From: Prevotellaceae bacterium
GTDB taxonomy: Bacteria > Bacteroidota > Bacteroidia > Bacteroidales > Bacteroidaceae
Length of the DNA: 64,000 nucleotides
NCBI GenBank assembly: GCA_019420585.1
Contig: JAHZGX010000013.1
Coordinates: forward strand, 1-64,000
Direction of reading: 5' to 3'
The translations under genes were made by a program, and so were the position numbers. The notes beneath the pieces were generated by a model. It was not told the DNA's origin and searched no databases. It was given only the letters and a program-made list of their open reading frames with translations. How positions within the stretch are numbered: position 1 is the first letter of the stretch; every line of letters begins with the position of its first letter. Positions 25,257 through 34,565 of this stretch are shown here, one piece after another.

Positions 25257-25290
25257 GAGAGAGGCCGTGCGGCATGCACGGCCTCTCTCT
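25257..25290 (+). terminator. Terminator of HU-like copy 2
   Basis: GAGAGAGGCCGTGC (25257-25270) and GCACGGCCTCTCTC (25276-25289) form a perfect 14-bp stem with a 5-nt loop. The T-tract is weak (TCTGTCC), so it may act as a stabilising or bidirectional hairpin. Confidence 0.75.
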
Positions 25291-25296
25291 CTGTCC

Positions 25297-25386
25297 ATAC
25301 ATTATATATATGCCCCTCCGGCCTCCCGGCATGGATGCCCTATACATTACATATATAGTCCTCCGGGCTGCCCGGGCATGGCTTCG
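25297..25386. repeat. Imperfect 45-bp tandem duplication
   Basis: Two copies begin ATACATTATATATATG (25297) and ATACATTACATATATA (25342). Each is followed by a CTCCGG-rich stretch ending GGCATGG. The offset is 45 bp. It lies between the HU-like terminator and the stop of the - strand barrel gene. Confidence 0.6.
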
Positions 25387-25496
25387 GCCTCCTGCGGCGC
25401 GGATGATATGGAAGGCGGCACGGGGTGAGGCTTGAAGCAGGGCGGGATGAGGGGCGGAAGCCTCGGCCCACAGTTCGGAAGCCTCAGCCCCCCGGC

Positions 25497-26060
25497 TCAG
25501 AACTCCAGGCCGAAGCCCAGGGAGAAGAAATGGCGCCAGGTCTTCTCCGTCCCCCAGGTGTACTCCTCCCTGCTGTTCTGTGCCTGGTAGGCCAGTTCCA
25601 CGTTCAGGGCCAGCCGGCGCGCCACGGGGACGCTCACGCCCAGGGCCGGCGAGAGGTAGCCCCCGTACATGTCGCCCACGGCATATCCTCCCTTGAAGTC
25701 CACGTAGGGGGCGATGTCCCTGCGGCTGAGGTAGCCCCTCGCCTGCAGGAAGAAGGGCATCTGCACGAAGTCCATGTCCATCACGGCCGCATTCTCGCCT
25801 CCGCCGCCCTTGATGCCCACGCCAGCCCCGGCAAACAGCCAGGGGCACACCTGCATGCCGTGGGAAGTGGCGAGGGCCAGGCTGTAGCTGCTGCTCCGGC
25901 CCGAGAACTTTCCGTCGGTGGTGGTGACGTTATTGGACACTATGGCGAAGTTCGCCTGCACGAATCCCTTGTAGCCCTTGGCGCGTAGGGCCGGTTGCGC
26001 CCATGAGGCCGTGCTCATGGCCAGGCATAGGATTGCCATCATCTTGCCCTTCATCTTCAT
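25497..26060 (-). CDS. Small outer-membrane beta-barrel (porin-like) protein
   Basis: The 187-residue product has a signal peptide (MKMKGKMMAILCLAMSTASWAQ). It then alternates short aromatic/glycine strands (ANFAIVSNNV, FAGAGVGIKGGGG, VDFKGGYAVGDMYGGYLSP), ending in HFFSLGFGLEF with the terminal phenylalanine of outer-membrane barrels. The size fits an eight-stranded barrel. Its ATG overlaps the stop of the upstream lipoprotein gene (ATGA), so the two are translationally coupled and may act together. The function is unknown. Confidence 0.75.
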   Translation of the reverse strand: MKMKGKMMAILCLAMSTASWAQPALRAKGYKGFVQANFAIVSNNVTTTDGKFSGRSSSYSLALATSHGMQVCPWLFAGAGVGIKGGGGENAAVMDMDFVQMPFFLQARGYLSRRDIAPYVDFKGGYAVGDMYGGYLSPALGVSVPVARRLALNVELAYQAQNSREEYTWGTEKTWRHFFSLGFGLEF

Positions 26061-26461
26061 TTCCCTTTCTGTTTTCCTTGATACACCTCAATGCTCACGC
26101 TGCTGTCCATCACCATGCCGCCAATCGTGAGCCGGCGGCTCTGCCCGTGCCTGTTGGGCTCTGCCGTGATGTCCATCTCCCCTGTCCGCCAGTCATACTT
26201 CACCGTGAGCCACTCCCGGCGCACGAGTTCATACCTTCCCTCCAGGGTGTCGCGCCCGCAGCCGTTCCCCCCTGCGCCGGGGCCGATGCTGATGCCATAC
26301 AGCCCCGCCCCCCTGATACTCCTGGTGTCACCGTTGGCACCGAGGAACACGTTCCGCGGAAACCCGCAGTTGTCGGGCAGCACATACCCGATGCAGGAGC
26401 CGAGCAGCAGCGCCGCGCTCCCATACAGGCCCGCCAAGGCCTTCAAGGCAATTCTTCTCAT
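26057..26461 (-). CDS. Putative lipoprotein of unknown function
   Basis: The 134-residue product has a lipoprotein signal with lipobox LGSC at about residues 20-23. The mature part is glycine-rich at first (GAGLYGISIGPGAGGNGCG) and then beta-like (WLTVKYDWRTGEMDITAEP). I recognise no family. Its last codons overlap the start of the barrel gene by 4 nt, suggesting a lipoprotein partnered with an outer-membrane barrel. Two extra cysteines in the mature part could form a disulphide. Confidence 0.65.
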   Translation of the reverse strand: MRRIALKALAGLYGSAALLLGSCIGYVLPDNCGFPRNVFLGANGDTRSIRGAGLYGISIGPGAGGNGCGRDTLEGRYELVRREWLTVKYDWRTGEMDITAEPNRHGQSRRLTIGGMVMDSSVSIEVYQGKQKGK

Positions 26462-26767
26462 CTGGTTATCTGTTTAGTTTTTTGTCTTCACGTTCGTGAA
26501 ACTGCACCGCATCAGGAATCTTGCCTGGGCAGGGAAGGAAATTAAGCATTCCGGCAAGGAAATGGGGCATCATGGGGGAGGAAACGGGGCACCGCAGGGC
26601 AAGGCATATATAAGACAAGAGTGTTGGCCCTGCATTCATCAGCAAGGCCAACACTCTTCATTCAGTACGCAGATGAGGCACATTCACTCCACCATCCGCT
26701 TCTTTCCTCCTGTGATTATGTCCCGCGCGCGGGCTTTCTTTCTCTGCACCTTACGCCCCCGGTGGGA
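26462..26767. other. Intergenic region with approximate 21-22-bp repeats
   Basis: The stretch holds a GGAAA motif recurring at 26537, 26558 and 26580 (steps 21 and 22) with purine-rich flanks. The hairpin described separately is also here. I see no gene. The repeats are less regular than the palindrome arrays near the HU-like genes. Confidence 0.4.
26617..26658. terminator. Terminator hairpin downstream of the fasciclin gene
   Basis: AAGAGTGTTGGCC (26617-26629) and GGCCAACACTCTT (26646-26658) form a perfect 13-bp stem with a 16-nt loop. On the - strand it is followed by GTCTTATATATGCC. It lies 110 bp past the stop at 26768. Confidence 0.65.
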
Positions 26768-28885
26768 TTACCAGATGTCCTCGGGTGTTACGGGGTTGTC
26801 ATAGACTTCCTTGGCGGCATACTCCAGGTAATCCATGTAGAAGTAGCGCGTGGGGTCGTCCATCACGGTTTTGAATCGGATGTAATAGGTCTCATCCGGA
26901 TCCATGGTCTCACGCAGCAGGATGCGGCGTATGCATATGGTGGACTTGCGCATCATGTCTGAACCGCCCGGTGCGCCGGCTGTGTATTGCTGGCATCCTT
27001 TCATGAAGCCATTGTTGCGCAGGCGCTTGTCGATTTCAGCGTTGTAGTCATCGTCATTCGTGTCCTCGGCGTAGCCGATGTCACTTGGTATGGAACCCGT
27101 GGAGGTGTTCCTTGTATAGGCACCTTGGCGCAGATCCATGGGAATGCCCATGGCAGCCAGGTTGTTGGGGTCTTTGCCCCAGTAGAACTGTATCATGCCA
27201 CGCATGTTTCCTCCGCACTGGATGGCATATCTCAGTTCGTAGACTCCGCGTTTGGGCACGGGTGGCAGGCGCATGGTGCAGTCCGTCAGTCCGCGTATGC
27301 TCATCTCGTCGCCCTGCATGTTCTGCCATCCGTTGCCGCGTCCTGTCCAGTACAGGAAATTGGTTTCCTCGCTTATGCTTACGTCGTTGAGATACTTGTA
27401 GGCGTTGTCTGATGGGATGTACACGCACTTGTGCTTGTTGTCCGTGATTTCCGAGCCGCGTATGCCGTTGGTCATGAACTCCGGCCACATGGCTGTCACG
27501 TCCCAGCGTATGCGGTTGGCCTGCAGGTTGTTCCTTGTTCCCTCATCGTAGACAAGCAGTTTGTCGATGGGGTAGATGATGCCGTTACGCACATTGTTCT
27601 CGCCGTTCAAGTCGGGTGTGCCCACTCTGATTCCCTCCTTGTCGGGGTCACAGCCGTTCTCGTGATAGTCTCCGCGCCGTCCGTTGTTCAGGTTAGGGAA
27701 GCGGTTGATGTACACTCCGTTGCTCTCCTTGCTTTCGTAGAGTTTTATCAGACGTCGTTTGCCCATGGTGGTGTAAAACTCAAAGATGGGCACGGTGGGA
27801 TTGCCGTTGTTGGGGTTGTAGCCGTTTTCGTTGTAGTGCATGACCAACTTGTCTGTGGCCAGTGACATGGGCAGCAGGTGGTAGGTGACGAACTGGTTGA
27901 GCAGGTTGTTGGGGTTCGTGTAGTCCTCGTTGTTGGTGGCTTCGGGGTACACATTGTTCTGAACCAGGTAATTCATTACGTCTTTCACCTCAATTTCAAT
28001 TGCAGGCTTTCCTATTGCTTCTGCCCAGAAACTGTCGGTCTCAGCAAAGAACGTAAAGCCCACATAGCGGTGTTCGGGTGAGTAGAAGGTCTGCATGTTG
28101 CCGTCGGTGTTGCTTTCGATGCTCATCTTCACCGTCCCCTTTTTGTAAAGTTCCTCGTATGTGTCGTCACGCCACACCTGCAGTGTATCCATCAGTCCTG
28201 TGGCTTTCACCAGTTGTGCGGCCACGTAATAGCCCTCTCTCTTGCTGTTGATGATGTCGGTAAACAGGTAGGCCAGTGTGTTGTTGCTGGGTGCCACCAC
28301 TGTGCTCATGCAGTGTATGACACCGTTGATGGCAGGTATGTCCTTGTTCCTGGGGTCAATGAGGGCATCGTTGATGAGTATGCTGTCAGGGTTGTCGCAG
28401 TAGTGTACCACCAGTTTCCTGTCATACATGTTCGGGTGTGGCAGTTCGGCATTCTGTGTGGTGGGCATGGTTGCTGTCTCATACCTTACGTTGCTGTCAC
28501 CGCTGTCAATGACACTGTTGTACACAATGACCTTGCGGATGGAGTCCTGTGTGATTTCATCGGCGAATCCTGCCCATGACGGTTCTGTGATGGTGCCTTT
28601 GGCGTAGAGTGAATCCAGGTAAATCTGTATTGCCTCATTGGTCGGTGCAAATACGGAATAGTTGCCGCGTGCCGAGAGCAACTGAAATACTTTGGTGTCC
28701 GACATGGTACTCACAGGAGTTGCCTTCAGCAGTTTCACATACTCTGTGTAATCTTCATGCTCTTCCAGATAATCAGTGATTGTTCTTTCTCTAAAGACGT
28801 AGCGGGCAGACTTGTCGATTTGCTCGGTACATCCAATGAATGCAAAGGCGATGGCGAACAGCGCCCAACCGATTAGTTTCTTCAT
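26768..28885 (-). CDS. Fasciclin-domain lipoprotein
   Basis: The start is set at ATG 28885 (MKKLIGWALFAIAFAFIGC), giving 705 residues with a clear lipobox ending FIGC at about residue 18. An in-frame ATG four codons upstream is also possible. Residues about 45-195 show a FAS1 (fasciclin) pattern: TEYVKLLKATPV, FQLLSARGNYSVFAPTNEA, and later a second partial FAS1-like stretch (FWAEAIGKPAIEIEVKDVMNYL). The C-terminal half contains a beta-sandwich-like region (KRGVYELRYAIQCGGNMRGM). It is probably an outer-surface adhesion or glycan-binding lipoprotein, as is common in gut Bacteroidales. It is transcribed alone from a textbook promoter at 28977-29007. Confidence 0.8.
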   Translation of the reverse strand: MKKLIGWALFAIAFAFIGCTEQIDKSARYVFRERTITDYLEEHEDYTEYVKLLKATPVSTMSDTKVFQLLSARGNYSVFAPTNEAIQIYLDSLYAKGTITEPSWAGFADEITQDSIRKVIVYNSVIDSGDSNVRYETATMPTTQNAELPHPNMYDRKLVVHYCDNPDSILINDALIDPRNKDIPAINGVIHCMSTVVAPSNNTLAYLFTDIINSKREGYYVAAQLVKATGLMDTLQVWRDDTYEELYKKGTVKMSIESNTDGNMQTFYSPEHRYVGFTFFAETDSFWAEAIGKPAIEIEVKDVMNYLVQNNVYPEATNNEDYTNPNNLLNQFVTYHLLPMSLATDKLVMHYNENGYNPNNGNPTVPIFEFYTTMGKRRLIKLYESKESNGVYINRFPNLNNGRRGDYHENGCDPDKEGIRVGTPDLNGENNVRNGIIYPIDKLLVYDEGTRNNLQANRIRWDVTAMWPEFMTNGIRGSEITDNKHKCVYIPSDNAYKYLNDVSISEETNFLYWTGRGNGWQNMQGDEMSIRGLTDCTMRLPPVPKRGVYELRYAIQCGGNMRGMIQFYWGKDPNNLAAMGIPMDLRQGAYTRNTSTGSIPSDIGYAEDTNDDDYNAEIDKRLRNNGFMKGCQQYTAGAPGGSDMMRKSTICIRRILLRETMDPDETYYIRFKTVMDDPTRYFYMDYLEYAAKEVYDNPVTPEDIW

Positions 28886-28976
28886 ATGCACATGCATTTT
28901 TGATGTTAGCGGTTAAAGAGTTATTGCGGGTTCTTGTGATTGTGTGTCCGCAGGCAGTTGTCTGCCCGCGAACACA

Positions 28977-29007
28977 CAAAAGTAAGATATTCTCTTTTAC
29001 TGACAAA
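28977..29007 (-). promoter_or_regulatory. Promoter of the fasciclin lipoprotein gene
   Basis: On the - strand, TTTG (29007-29004), a 19-bp spacer and TACTTTTG (28984-28977) match the consensus exactly. Just downstream, 28942-28977 can fold into a 16-bp hairpin (4-nt loop) overlapping the expected 5' end of the mRNA. Confidence 0.85.
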
Positions 29008-29046
29008 GAAATGCTCGTTTTTTCTATCTTAAAACCCGTTTTCTCT

Positions 29047-32000
29047 CTATTTTCGCAACACCTCCATGACCGTCCCGGCGGTGTGTGCTTGAAAATCGGG
29101 GGCATACAGGCATTGTAGGATTGCGGCCGGCAGTGTGTGATGCCCTTCTCTGCTGATGAGCCAATCTTCCTCAATGACATGGGTGCCGCGGGGAAGTTGG
29201 TCCATGAAGTATTCTGTGCTGGCATCATGTATGGCTTGGTAATAGCCCAAGTGTCCTGTGTACCGGTAACCTGATGTTTGCACGTCGGGTTCTGCTGCTG
29301 CGGGACGTGGTGCCATCAGACGTACAAACTCATAGTCGCGGTCGGCAGTGATGGTGTACCTTACGTGCACGCGGTCTCCTTCATGCAGGCTTTCCACCCG
29401 GCTGATGTCTCGTCTGATGTTGAGTCCTTCCTGCTGCGCCTCGGTCTTTTGTGCGGGAATCTGGTATTGGGCATACACGGCGCCGAAGGACGTGCCGGCG
29501 CTCTTCTTGTCCACCACTAGCGCTCTCGGATCCTTGCTCAGGATTGTCCGTTCGCGCACATAGCCCAGCACCGTCTCGGGACTCTTGATGACGTGGCTCT
29601 TCGATGCAACCTGCAGCGTCAGTTCATCGCTTCCCTTGCTGAATCCCGAGTTGCTGCTCAGGAGCGCGTGCACCGCGTCGGCGGTCTGCGAGGTGTTCTC
29701 CCATTCCTGGGTGCGTTTCATTCCTATGAGCCATTCCTGCATGGCGTTCAGCATGAGCGAGTCGTCCGGCTCCACCGTTCGGATGGCTTCCATCATCATC
29801 ACGTGCTCCGCCGTCTTGCGGTCTATGCTCGTGCGCCCTCCTCCCAAGTAGGCCAGGTGCATGCCGTCGGGCTGCTTCAGCAACTCGTGCAACCGCTTCA
29901 TCAGCGTGGCGGCCTGCTTTTTCTCGCCGTAGAGATGAAGCACCACGGCGGCCAGGGCGCGCTCCTCGCGGTCGGTCTGGGCGGCCTGTTTCTTCAGCAG
30001 CGAGAGCATGTAGTTCACCGAGGCGTTCTCCTCGGCGTTCTGCTTGGTGTTGTAGCCCGAGAGGCGCAGTGCGTACAGCGCGCTCATCGTGTTGTGCCCG
30101 ATGACGGGCTTGTCCGCTTTCTTCAATGTCTTCACCTCCTCGCCCATTTTCTTGAGCAGATACTTGCAGCCTTTCTCGCGCATCTCCCTCTGCTGGGGCA
30201 TCTCCTCACCGGTCATGGCATAGAGCCTTGCCAGGCGGCACGTGACCTCAAGGGTGAGGTATTCACTTCCCCTCATCCCCGGGTACCAGGTAAATGAGCC
30301 GTCAGTCTGTTGCTGGTTCTTCAGTGCTAACAGCATGTTCATCCTGTAGTCCTCCTGTGCCACGTCGTTGAAGAGCGAGGCCAGCCGTTGCCTGCGTGTC
30401 CGCTCGTTTGCGGCTTCCATCACCCACGGTGTCTCCTGCAGCAGTGTGTTGCTCAGTTCCTGATTCCTGATGAGTGGGCTTTCCAAAGCCGCTGTGTCTT
30501 GGGTACCCCATTCCTTGATGGCCTCTCTTACCTCTGGGAACTTCTGCCCGATGCTGTATGCCAGTGCTCCTCCATAGTAGGCCGAGGACAGGCTGAGCAC
30601 GTCCTTGCAGCGGGGCAAGGCCAGTGAGGGAAGTGTCTGTATGGCCAGCCACTTCGGGTCTCTTGTATATTCCACGGTCAGTGAACGGTTTGTAGCCTCT
30701 TGATGATTGTGTGCGAAGAGTTTTTCAAGAGATATGGAGTGCTTGCCCACTGTGTTGAGGCTGAATGCCTTGGTCTCTGTGATGCTCTGCATGTCCGTCA
30801 GCACGGGCAGGTATCTCTGCTCTCCGTCGGAGAAGTTCTCTCCCTGTGCCATCCATTTGACCGTCAGCGCGGTGTGTTCCATGCTACCCGTGTAGGGGAA
30901 GCGGAATGTGGTGTCGGCCTGTGTGGCTAGTTGGAACTGTACACGCTGGCGCATGAGTACTTTCTCTGTCTCCGTGTCACATACGAGCAGGGTGCCTTTG
31001 CCTTTCTGATTCTTGCCGCTGCAATTCCTGATGCTTGCGGTCAGCACGCTTTGGTCACCGTTTCTGAGGAAGCGGGGCAGATGCAGTTCAGCCATCAGTT
31101 CCTTCTCTGCCACGATGAGCGTGTCTAGTAGCCCTGTCATCATGTCGGTGGTGTGTGCCGCCCCCAGCAGGTGCCATGAGGTCATGCTCTCGGGCAGCGT
31201 GAAGCAGATGTGCGCCACGCCGTTCTCATCGGTGCGCAGGTCGGGAATGAAGAATGCCGTCTCTTGAAGTTCGGTGCGCAGGTTGTCCATCTCCTCCTCT
31301 AGCATTTCGTCATCGGATTCAACGGTATTTCCTCCATCGGCAGGAGCGGCTTCGGGAGTCACGTCCAGCCCTGCTATCTGCCCCGAGAGTGCTTGTTCCA
31401 CTGAGTCGAAAGCCATCGATTTCATGTCAGTAATTCCTATTGCTTGTTTAGCATACCTTCTGCTTAATGTCGCTTTCCCCCCTCTGGTCGTGACGACTTC
31501 ATTCAATACGAACCGATGCCTGTTGAGGTCATACTTGCTGTTGAATGCTGAGAATTCCCTGCGGTACTCCTTCTTGTAGCGTGTGGTGAAGTAGATGCCC
31601 ATCTGCTGCCTGTTGTAGGAATAGGGCATGCCCTTCCAGGCTGCGGTATAAGGCAATGAGTATCCTCTGTATACGTTGAACCCCAAATGATGTTGACTCA
31701 GTGCGTCCAGCGATGCATCATAAAGAGTGGCTGTGATGTTGGCTTTGGCCGGTTCGCCATTGGGACGCAGCACAGAGAGTGTCCATTCTTCTTTCTGTCC
31801 GGGACGCAGATGGTCACGGAAGGAAACCCACTTCATGCGCAGTTTGTAGTCGGGCATCTTCAGTTTCAGATGCTCAGATGTTGACACCAAACTGCCTTTG
31901 TGGAAGAGGTAGGCACTCAGCGTCACTCCCTCTCCGTATTCCTTGCGGTAAGGGATGTCCCATGTTTGCAGTGAGTTGCTGATACGCATCAGCGTGTCCA

Positions 32001-34551
32001 TGGCGATGCCGTTGGCCGACTCCATCATAACGCGTATCCAGGCATCCTGCAGGCTGCTGCCTATCTGTACCTTTGCCGATTCTTCTGACGAGAAGTACGG
32101 TTTGGGGCAATACAGACATAGTTTGGTATGATGGTACAGGACGGTGTCGGTCAGCGATGTGAGTTCTATGCTTCCGCGCCATGATGCCGTGTCTCCATTG
32201 ATGTTGGCTTGGGCATGCAGGTCATAGCATCCCGACTCCATTTCCTTCAGTTCCTGCGGGATGATGGGCACACCGGCCTGCAGGATGATGGTCTTGGCCT
32301 CCTGCCCGTTGCGTGTGAGTGAGCATGTGATGTCTCCTTTGACCGGCTTATCGGTGCTGGAATATAGGTTGATGACCCATGGCTTCGGGTATTCTTTGTC
32401 GTTGAAATCGGGAATCTCTGCACTCATGCGCAATGGAGTACTGCATACGGGTATGCGCAGAGAGCCGCTTTGTGTTTCTCCCTGGGCCGAGAGAACGTCC
32501 ACATTGGCTTCCAGCACGCGTCCGCGTTTCAGTTGCTCGGCAGTTCCTGTGATGGCTAGTTTGTAGGTGAACTTGCCCTCGTTGTCTGTCCTTATGGTGT
32601 CCAGTGCGCCGTTCACGTCTTCTGACCTCCCTTTCCACCACCATGAAGAGGTCCAGAGGAAGCGTCCCGTGACGCGCGCATGTGCCACGGGTGCCCCGCT
32701 ATATGTGGTCACCTTGCCTTCAAAAGCAATTGAGTCCTTGTTGACGGGGTACTCCTTGGACTGTGAAAGTTCCACTTTGAAGGTAGGGCGCACGTATTCC
32801 TCCACCCTTATGGTTCGGCTGCCGTTGCCCACCATAATTCTGTAACTTCCTGGAAGTCCGGCCGAAGGCAATGTGAGTGTATCCTTGAGTACGCCCATGT
32901 CATCAGTCTTGCACTGGTGCTGGCATATCTTCCTGTTGTTCGCGTCGCGCAGCACCACATCGCATTCCTCGTTGGGAATCACTTGCGCGTCCCATCCCTT
33001 TGTGCTGTAGGACACTGCGCTCAGCATGATTTGTTGTCCGGGGCGGTAGATGTTGCGATCTGTTGAGATTGCCATGTGCCGGATTTCCTTCTGCTCTTTC
33101 CCGTTGTGTGGGGTGTCATAAAACAGTCTCTGAGGCTCGCCGGCCTCATCGCTCTCGCGCGATACCTTAATATATATAGGCTTTTCGTCGGGCTTGTCCA
33201 GCATTGCGCAGCCTTCATGGTCAGTGGTCAGCCGCGTGATTGGCCTGTATTCCTCATTGTCGTTTTCCTTTGTGCAGGCTTCCACGGTAACTCCTGACAT
33301 TGGGCTGCCCGTCTTGCTGTCCACCACGGTTATCCTCACTCTTCCATCGGGCATGGTTCTGTGGTAGAATCCCAAACGTGAGACCCTCACTATACTCACC
33401 TGAGGTTCGGGCTTGTTGGCCACCGCTGCATCGGTGGTGGCATCCAGTACAATGGCATACAGGCCGCATACGGACGAGTGCCAGACTATGGTGTCCTGGC
33501 ATGTCTGTGCGTTGCTCTTCACGTTTCTTGGCTGGAGAGTGCTGTGCTTGATTCGTTTCCCGTGTTTTCGTATCAGTTCCAGCAGTTCTTTCCCGTTTTT
33601 TTCTTCCAGCCTCCCTTTACCCTCCTTCGCGAACTCCAAGGGCAGTTTGTAGGTGCTGAGTCTGATGTCACGTATGTTCCTGGTGCTTGTGGGCACTTTA
33701 ATCTTGCTGAGCGGGTAGGCCACTTTGGGGCAGGTCACGGTGATGCGTGGGGCTGTGATCTCCCTCTTGCGGTTCTCTATGTTGTTCTTCCATGGACTGT
33801 CTGGCCATTTCTCCAAAGCCTTGTCCAGCCATGCCAGCCGTTCTTCATCGGTCATCCCCGCGTACGTCATTCTCTCATCGGCCAGTGCCAGGTACACCTC
33901 GGCACCGGTGGCAAGGTTGTCGTATTGCTCGCGCATGCTCGTCAGTTTGTCCTTTGCACTTTGCACATCGGTTTCCCATACGCATTCCAGTTGGGGGTAG
34001 ATTGCTGCTTCGCGGTTTCCGTGTATGGCATAGAACGATGAAACCTCTTCGGCTGTCGGCAGTCCTTCAGCCACTCTCGTGTGTGGGTCAATGTCTCTTA
34101 TCATTGCGCGCCATACCACTGAAAGCATATCTCCATTGAACACTCCCTGGTCTTTCCCTTGCGTTACGAGCGGAATCCATCGGCTTGCGGGGGTACGGTG
34201 GAGCAGCATCATATCGCTCATCGATTGTTTGTAGAGCACGCTTGCATGGTGCAGGTATTCCTGGTAAGTCCACTCCTGCATGCTGTCGGCAGGGCTTTCC
34301 GTGTCACGCCTGTACTGTGTGGCGTTGTCGGCATTGCGTGCCAGGATGTGTGCCAGGGTGGCTTGGTATACGGCTTTCGAGGCTGGGTCGGTCTGCTTGT
34401 CTATGGCTGCGCGCAGGGTGTCCATGTCGCTGTAGAACCTGTCGGGCGTGATATCCTCGGCTTTCTGGAACTCTTGCAGTTGCCTGACTAAAGACAAAGC
34501 CTGGTTCTGCCCCACGGTGAGTGTGGGCAGAGCCAGGCATAGGATAAGCAC
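29047..34551 (-). CDS. Alpha-2-macroglobulin family protein with TonB-plug-like insert
   Basis: Bacterial alpha-2-macroglobulins sit at the cell envelope and are thought to trap proteases. The 1834-residue product has a signal peptide, macroglobulin-type beta domains (ISTDRNIYRPGQQIMLSAVSY), the A2M core (FIPDLRTDENGVAHICFTLP, SMTSWHLLGAAHT) and a helical toroid region (DYRMNMLLALKNQQQTDGSF). No CxEQ thioester is visible. Residues about 1020-1070 read LNEVVTTRGG then SVEQALSGQIAGLDVTP, like a SusC/TonB plug. The start is GTG 34551; a CTG at 34569, overlapping the ridA stop, would add LTKALL and give a better signal peptide. It is the last gene of a pepD-ilvA-ridA run, 14 nt after ridA. Confidence 0.88.
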   Translation of the reverse strand: MLILCLALPTLTVGQNQALSLVRQLQEFQKAEDITPDRFYSDMDTLRAAIDKQTDPASKAVYQATLAHILARNADNATQYRRDTESPADSMQEWTYQEYLHHASVLYKQSMSDMMLLHRTPASRWIPLVTQGKDQGVFNGDMLSVVWRAMIRDIDPHTRVAEGLPTAEEVSSFYAIHGNREAAIYPQLECVWETDVQSAKDKLTSMREQYDNLATGAEVYLALADERMTYAGMTDEERLAWLDKALEKWPDSPWKNNIENRKREITAPRITVTCPKVAYPLSKIKVPTSTRNIRDIRLSTYKLPLEFAKEGKGRLEEKNGKELLELIRKHGKRIKHSTLQPRNVKSNAQTCQDTIVWHSSVCGLYAIVLDATTDAAVANKPEPQVSIVRVSRLGFYHRTMPDGRVRITVVDSKTGSPMSGVTVEACTKENDNEEYRPITRLTTDHEGCAMLDKPDEKPIYIKVSRESDEAGEPQRLFYDTPHNGKEQKEIRHMAISTDRNIYRPGQQIMLSAVSYSTKGWDAQVIPNEECDVVLRDANNRKICQHQCKTDDMGVLKDTLTLPSAGLPGSYRIMVGNGSRTIRVEEYVRPTFKVELSQSKEYPVNKDSIAFEGKVTTYSGAPVAHARVTGRFLWTSSWWWKGRSEDVNGALDTIRTDNEGKFTYKLAITGTAEQLKRGRVLEANVDVLSAQGETQSGSLRIPVCSTPLRMSAEIPDFNDKEYPKPWVINLYSSTDKPVKGDITCSLTRNGQEAKTIILQAGVPIIPQELKEMESGCYDLHAQANINGDTASWRGSIELTSLTDTVLYHHTKLCLYCPKPYFSSEESAKVQIGSSLQDAWIRVMMESANGIAMDTLMRISNSLQTWDIPYRKEYGEGVTLSAYLFHKGSLVSTSEHLKLKMPDYKLRMKWVSFRDHLRPGQKEEWTLSVLRPNGEPAKANITATLYDASLDALSQHHLGFNVYRGYSLPYTAAWKGMPYSYNRQQMGIYFTTRYKKEYRREFSAFNSKYDLNRHRFVLNEVVTTRGGKATLSRRYAKQAIGITDMKSMAFDSVEQALSGQIAGLDVTPEAAPADGGNTVESDDEMLEEEMDNLRTELQETAFFIPDLRTDENGVAHICFTLPESMTSWHLLGAAHTTDMMTGLLDTLIVAEKELMAELHLPRFLRNGDQSVLTASIRNCSGKNQKGKGTLLVCDTETEKVLMRQRVQFQLATQADTTFRFPYTGSMEHTALTVKWMAQGENFSDGEQRYLPVLTDMQSITETKAFSLNTVGKHSISLEKLFAHNHQEATNRSLTVEYTRDPKWLAIQTLPSLALPRCKDVLSLSSAYYGGALAYSIGQKFPEVREAIKEWGTQDTAALESPLIRNQELSNTLLQETPWVMEAANERTRRQRLASLFNDVAQEDYRMNMLLALKNQQQTDGSFTWYPGMRGSEYLTLEVTCRLARLYAMTGEEMPQQREMREKGCKYLLKKMGEEVKTLKKADKPVIGHNTMSALYALRLSGYNTKQNAEENASVNYMLSLLKKQAAQTDREERALAAVVLHLYGEKKQAATLMKRLHELLKQPDGMHLAYLGGGRTSIDRKTAEHVMMMEAIRTVEPDDSLMLNAMQEWLIGMKRTQEWENTSQTADAVHALLSSNSGFSKGSDELTLQVASKSHVIKSPETVLGYVRERTILSKDPRALVVDKKSAGTSFGAVYAQYQIPAQKTEAQQEGLNIRRDISRVESLHEGDRVHVRYTITADRDYEFVRLMAPRPAAAEPDVQTSGYRYTGHLGYYQAIHDASTEYFMDQLPRGTHVIEEDWLISREGHHTLPAAILQCLYAPDFQAHTAGTVMEVLRK

Positions 34552-34565
34552 AAGCAGGGCTTTGG

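Noticed and set aside
26462..26616. Purine-rich GGAAA repeats as a further palindrome array
   Set aside because: Steps are only roughly 21-22 bp and the dyads are weak; kept as an intergenic note only.
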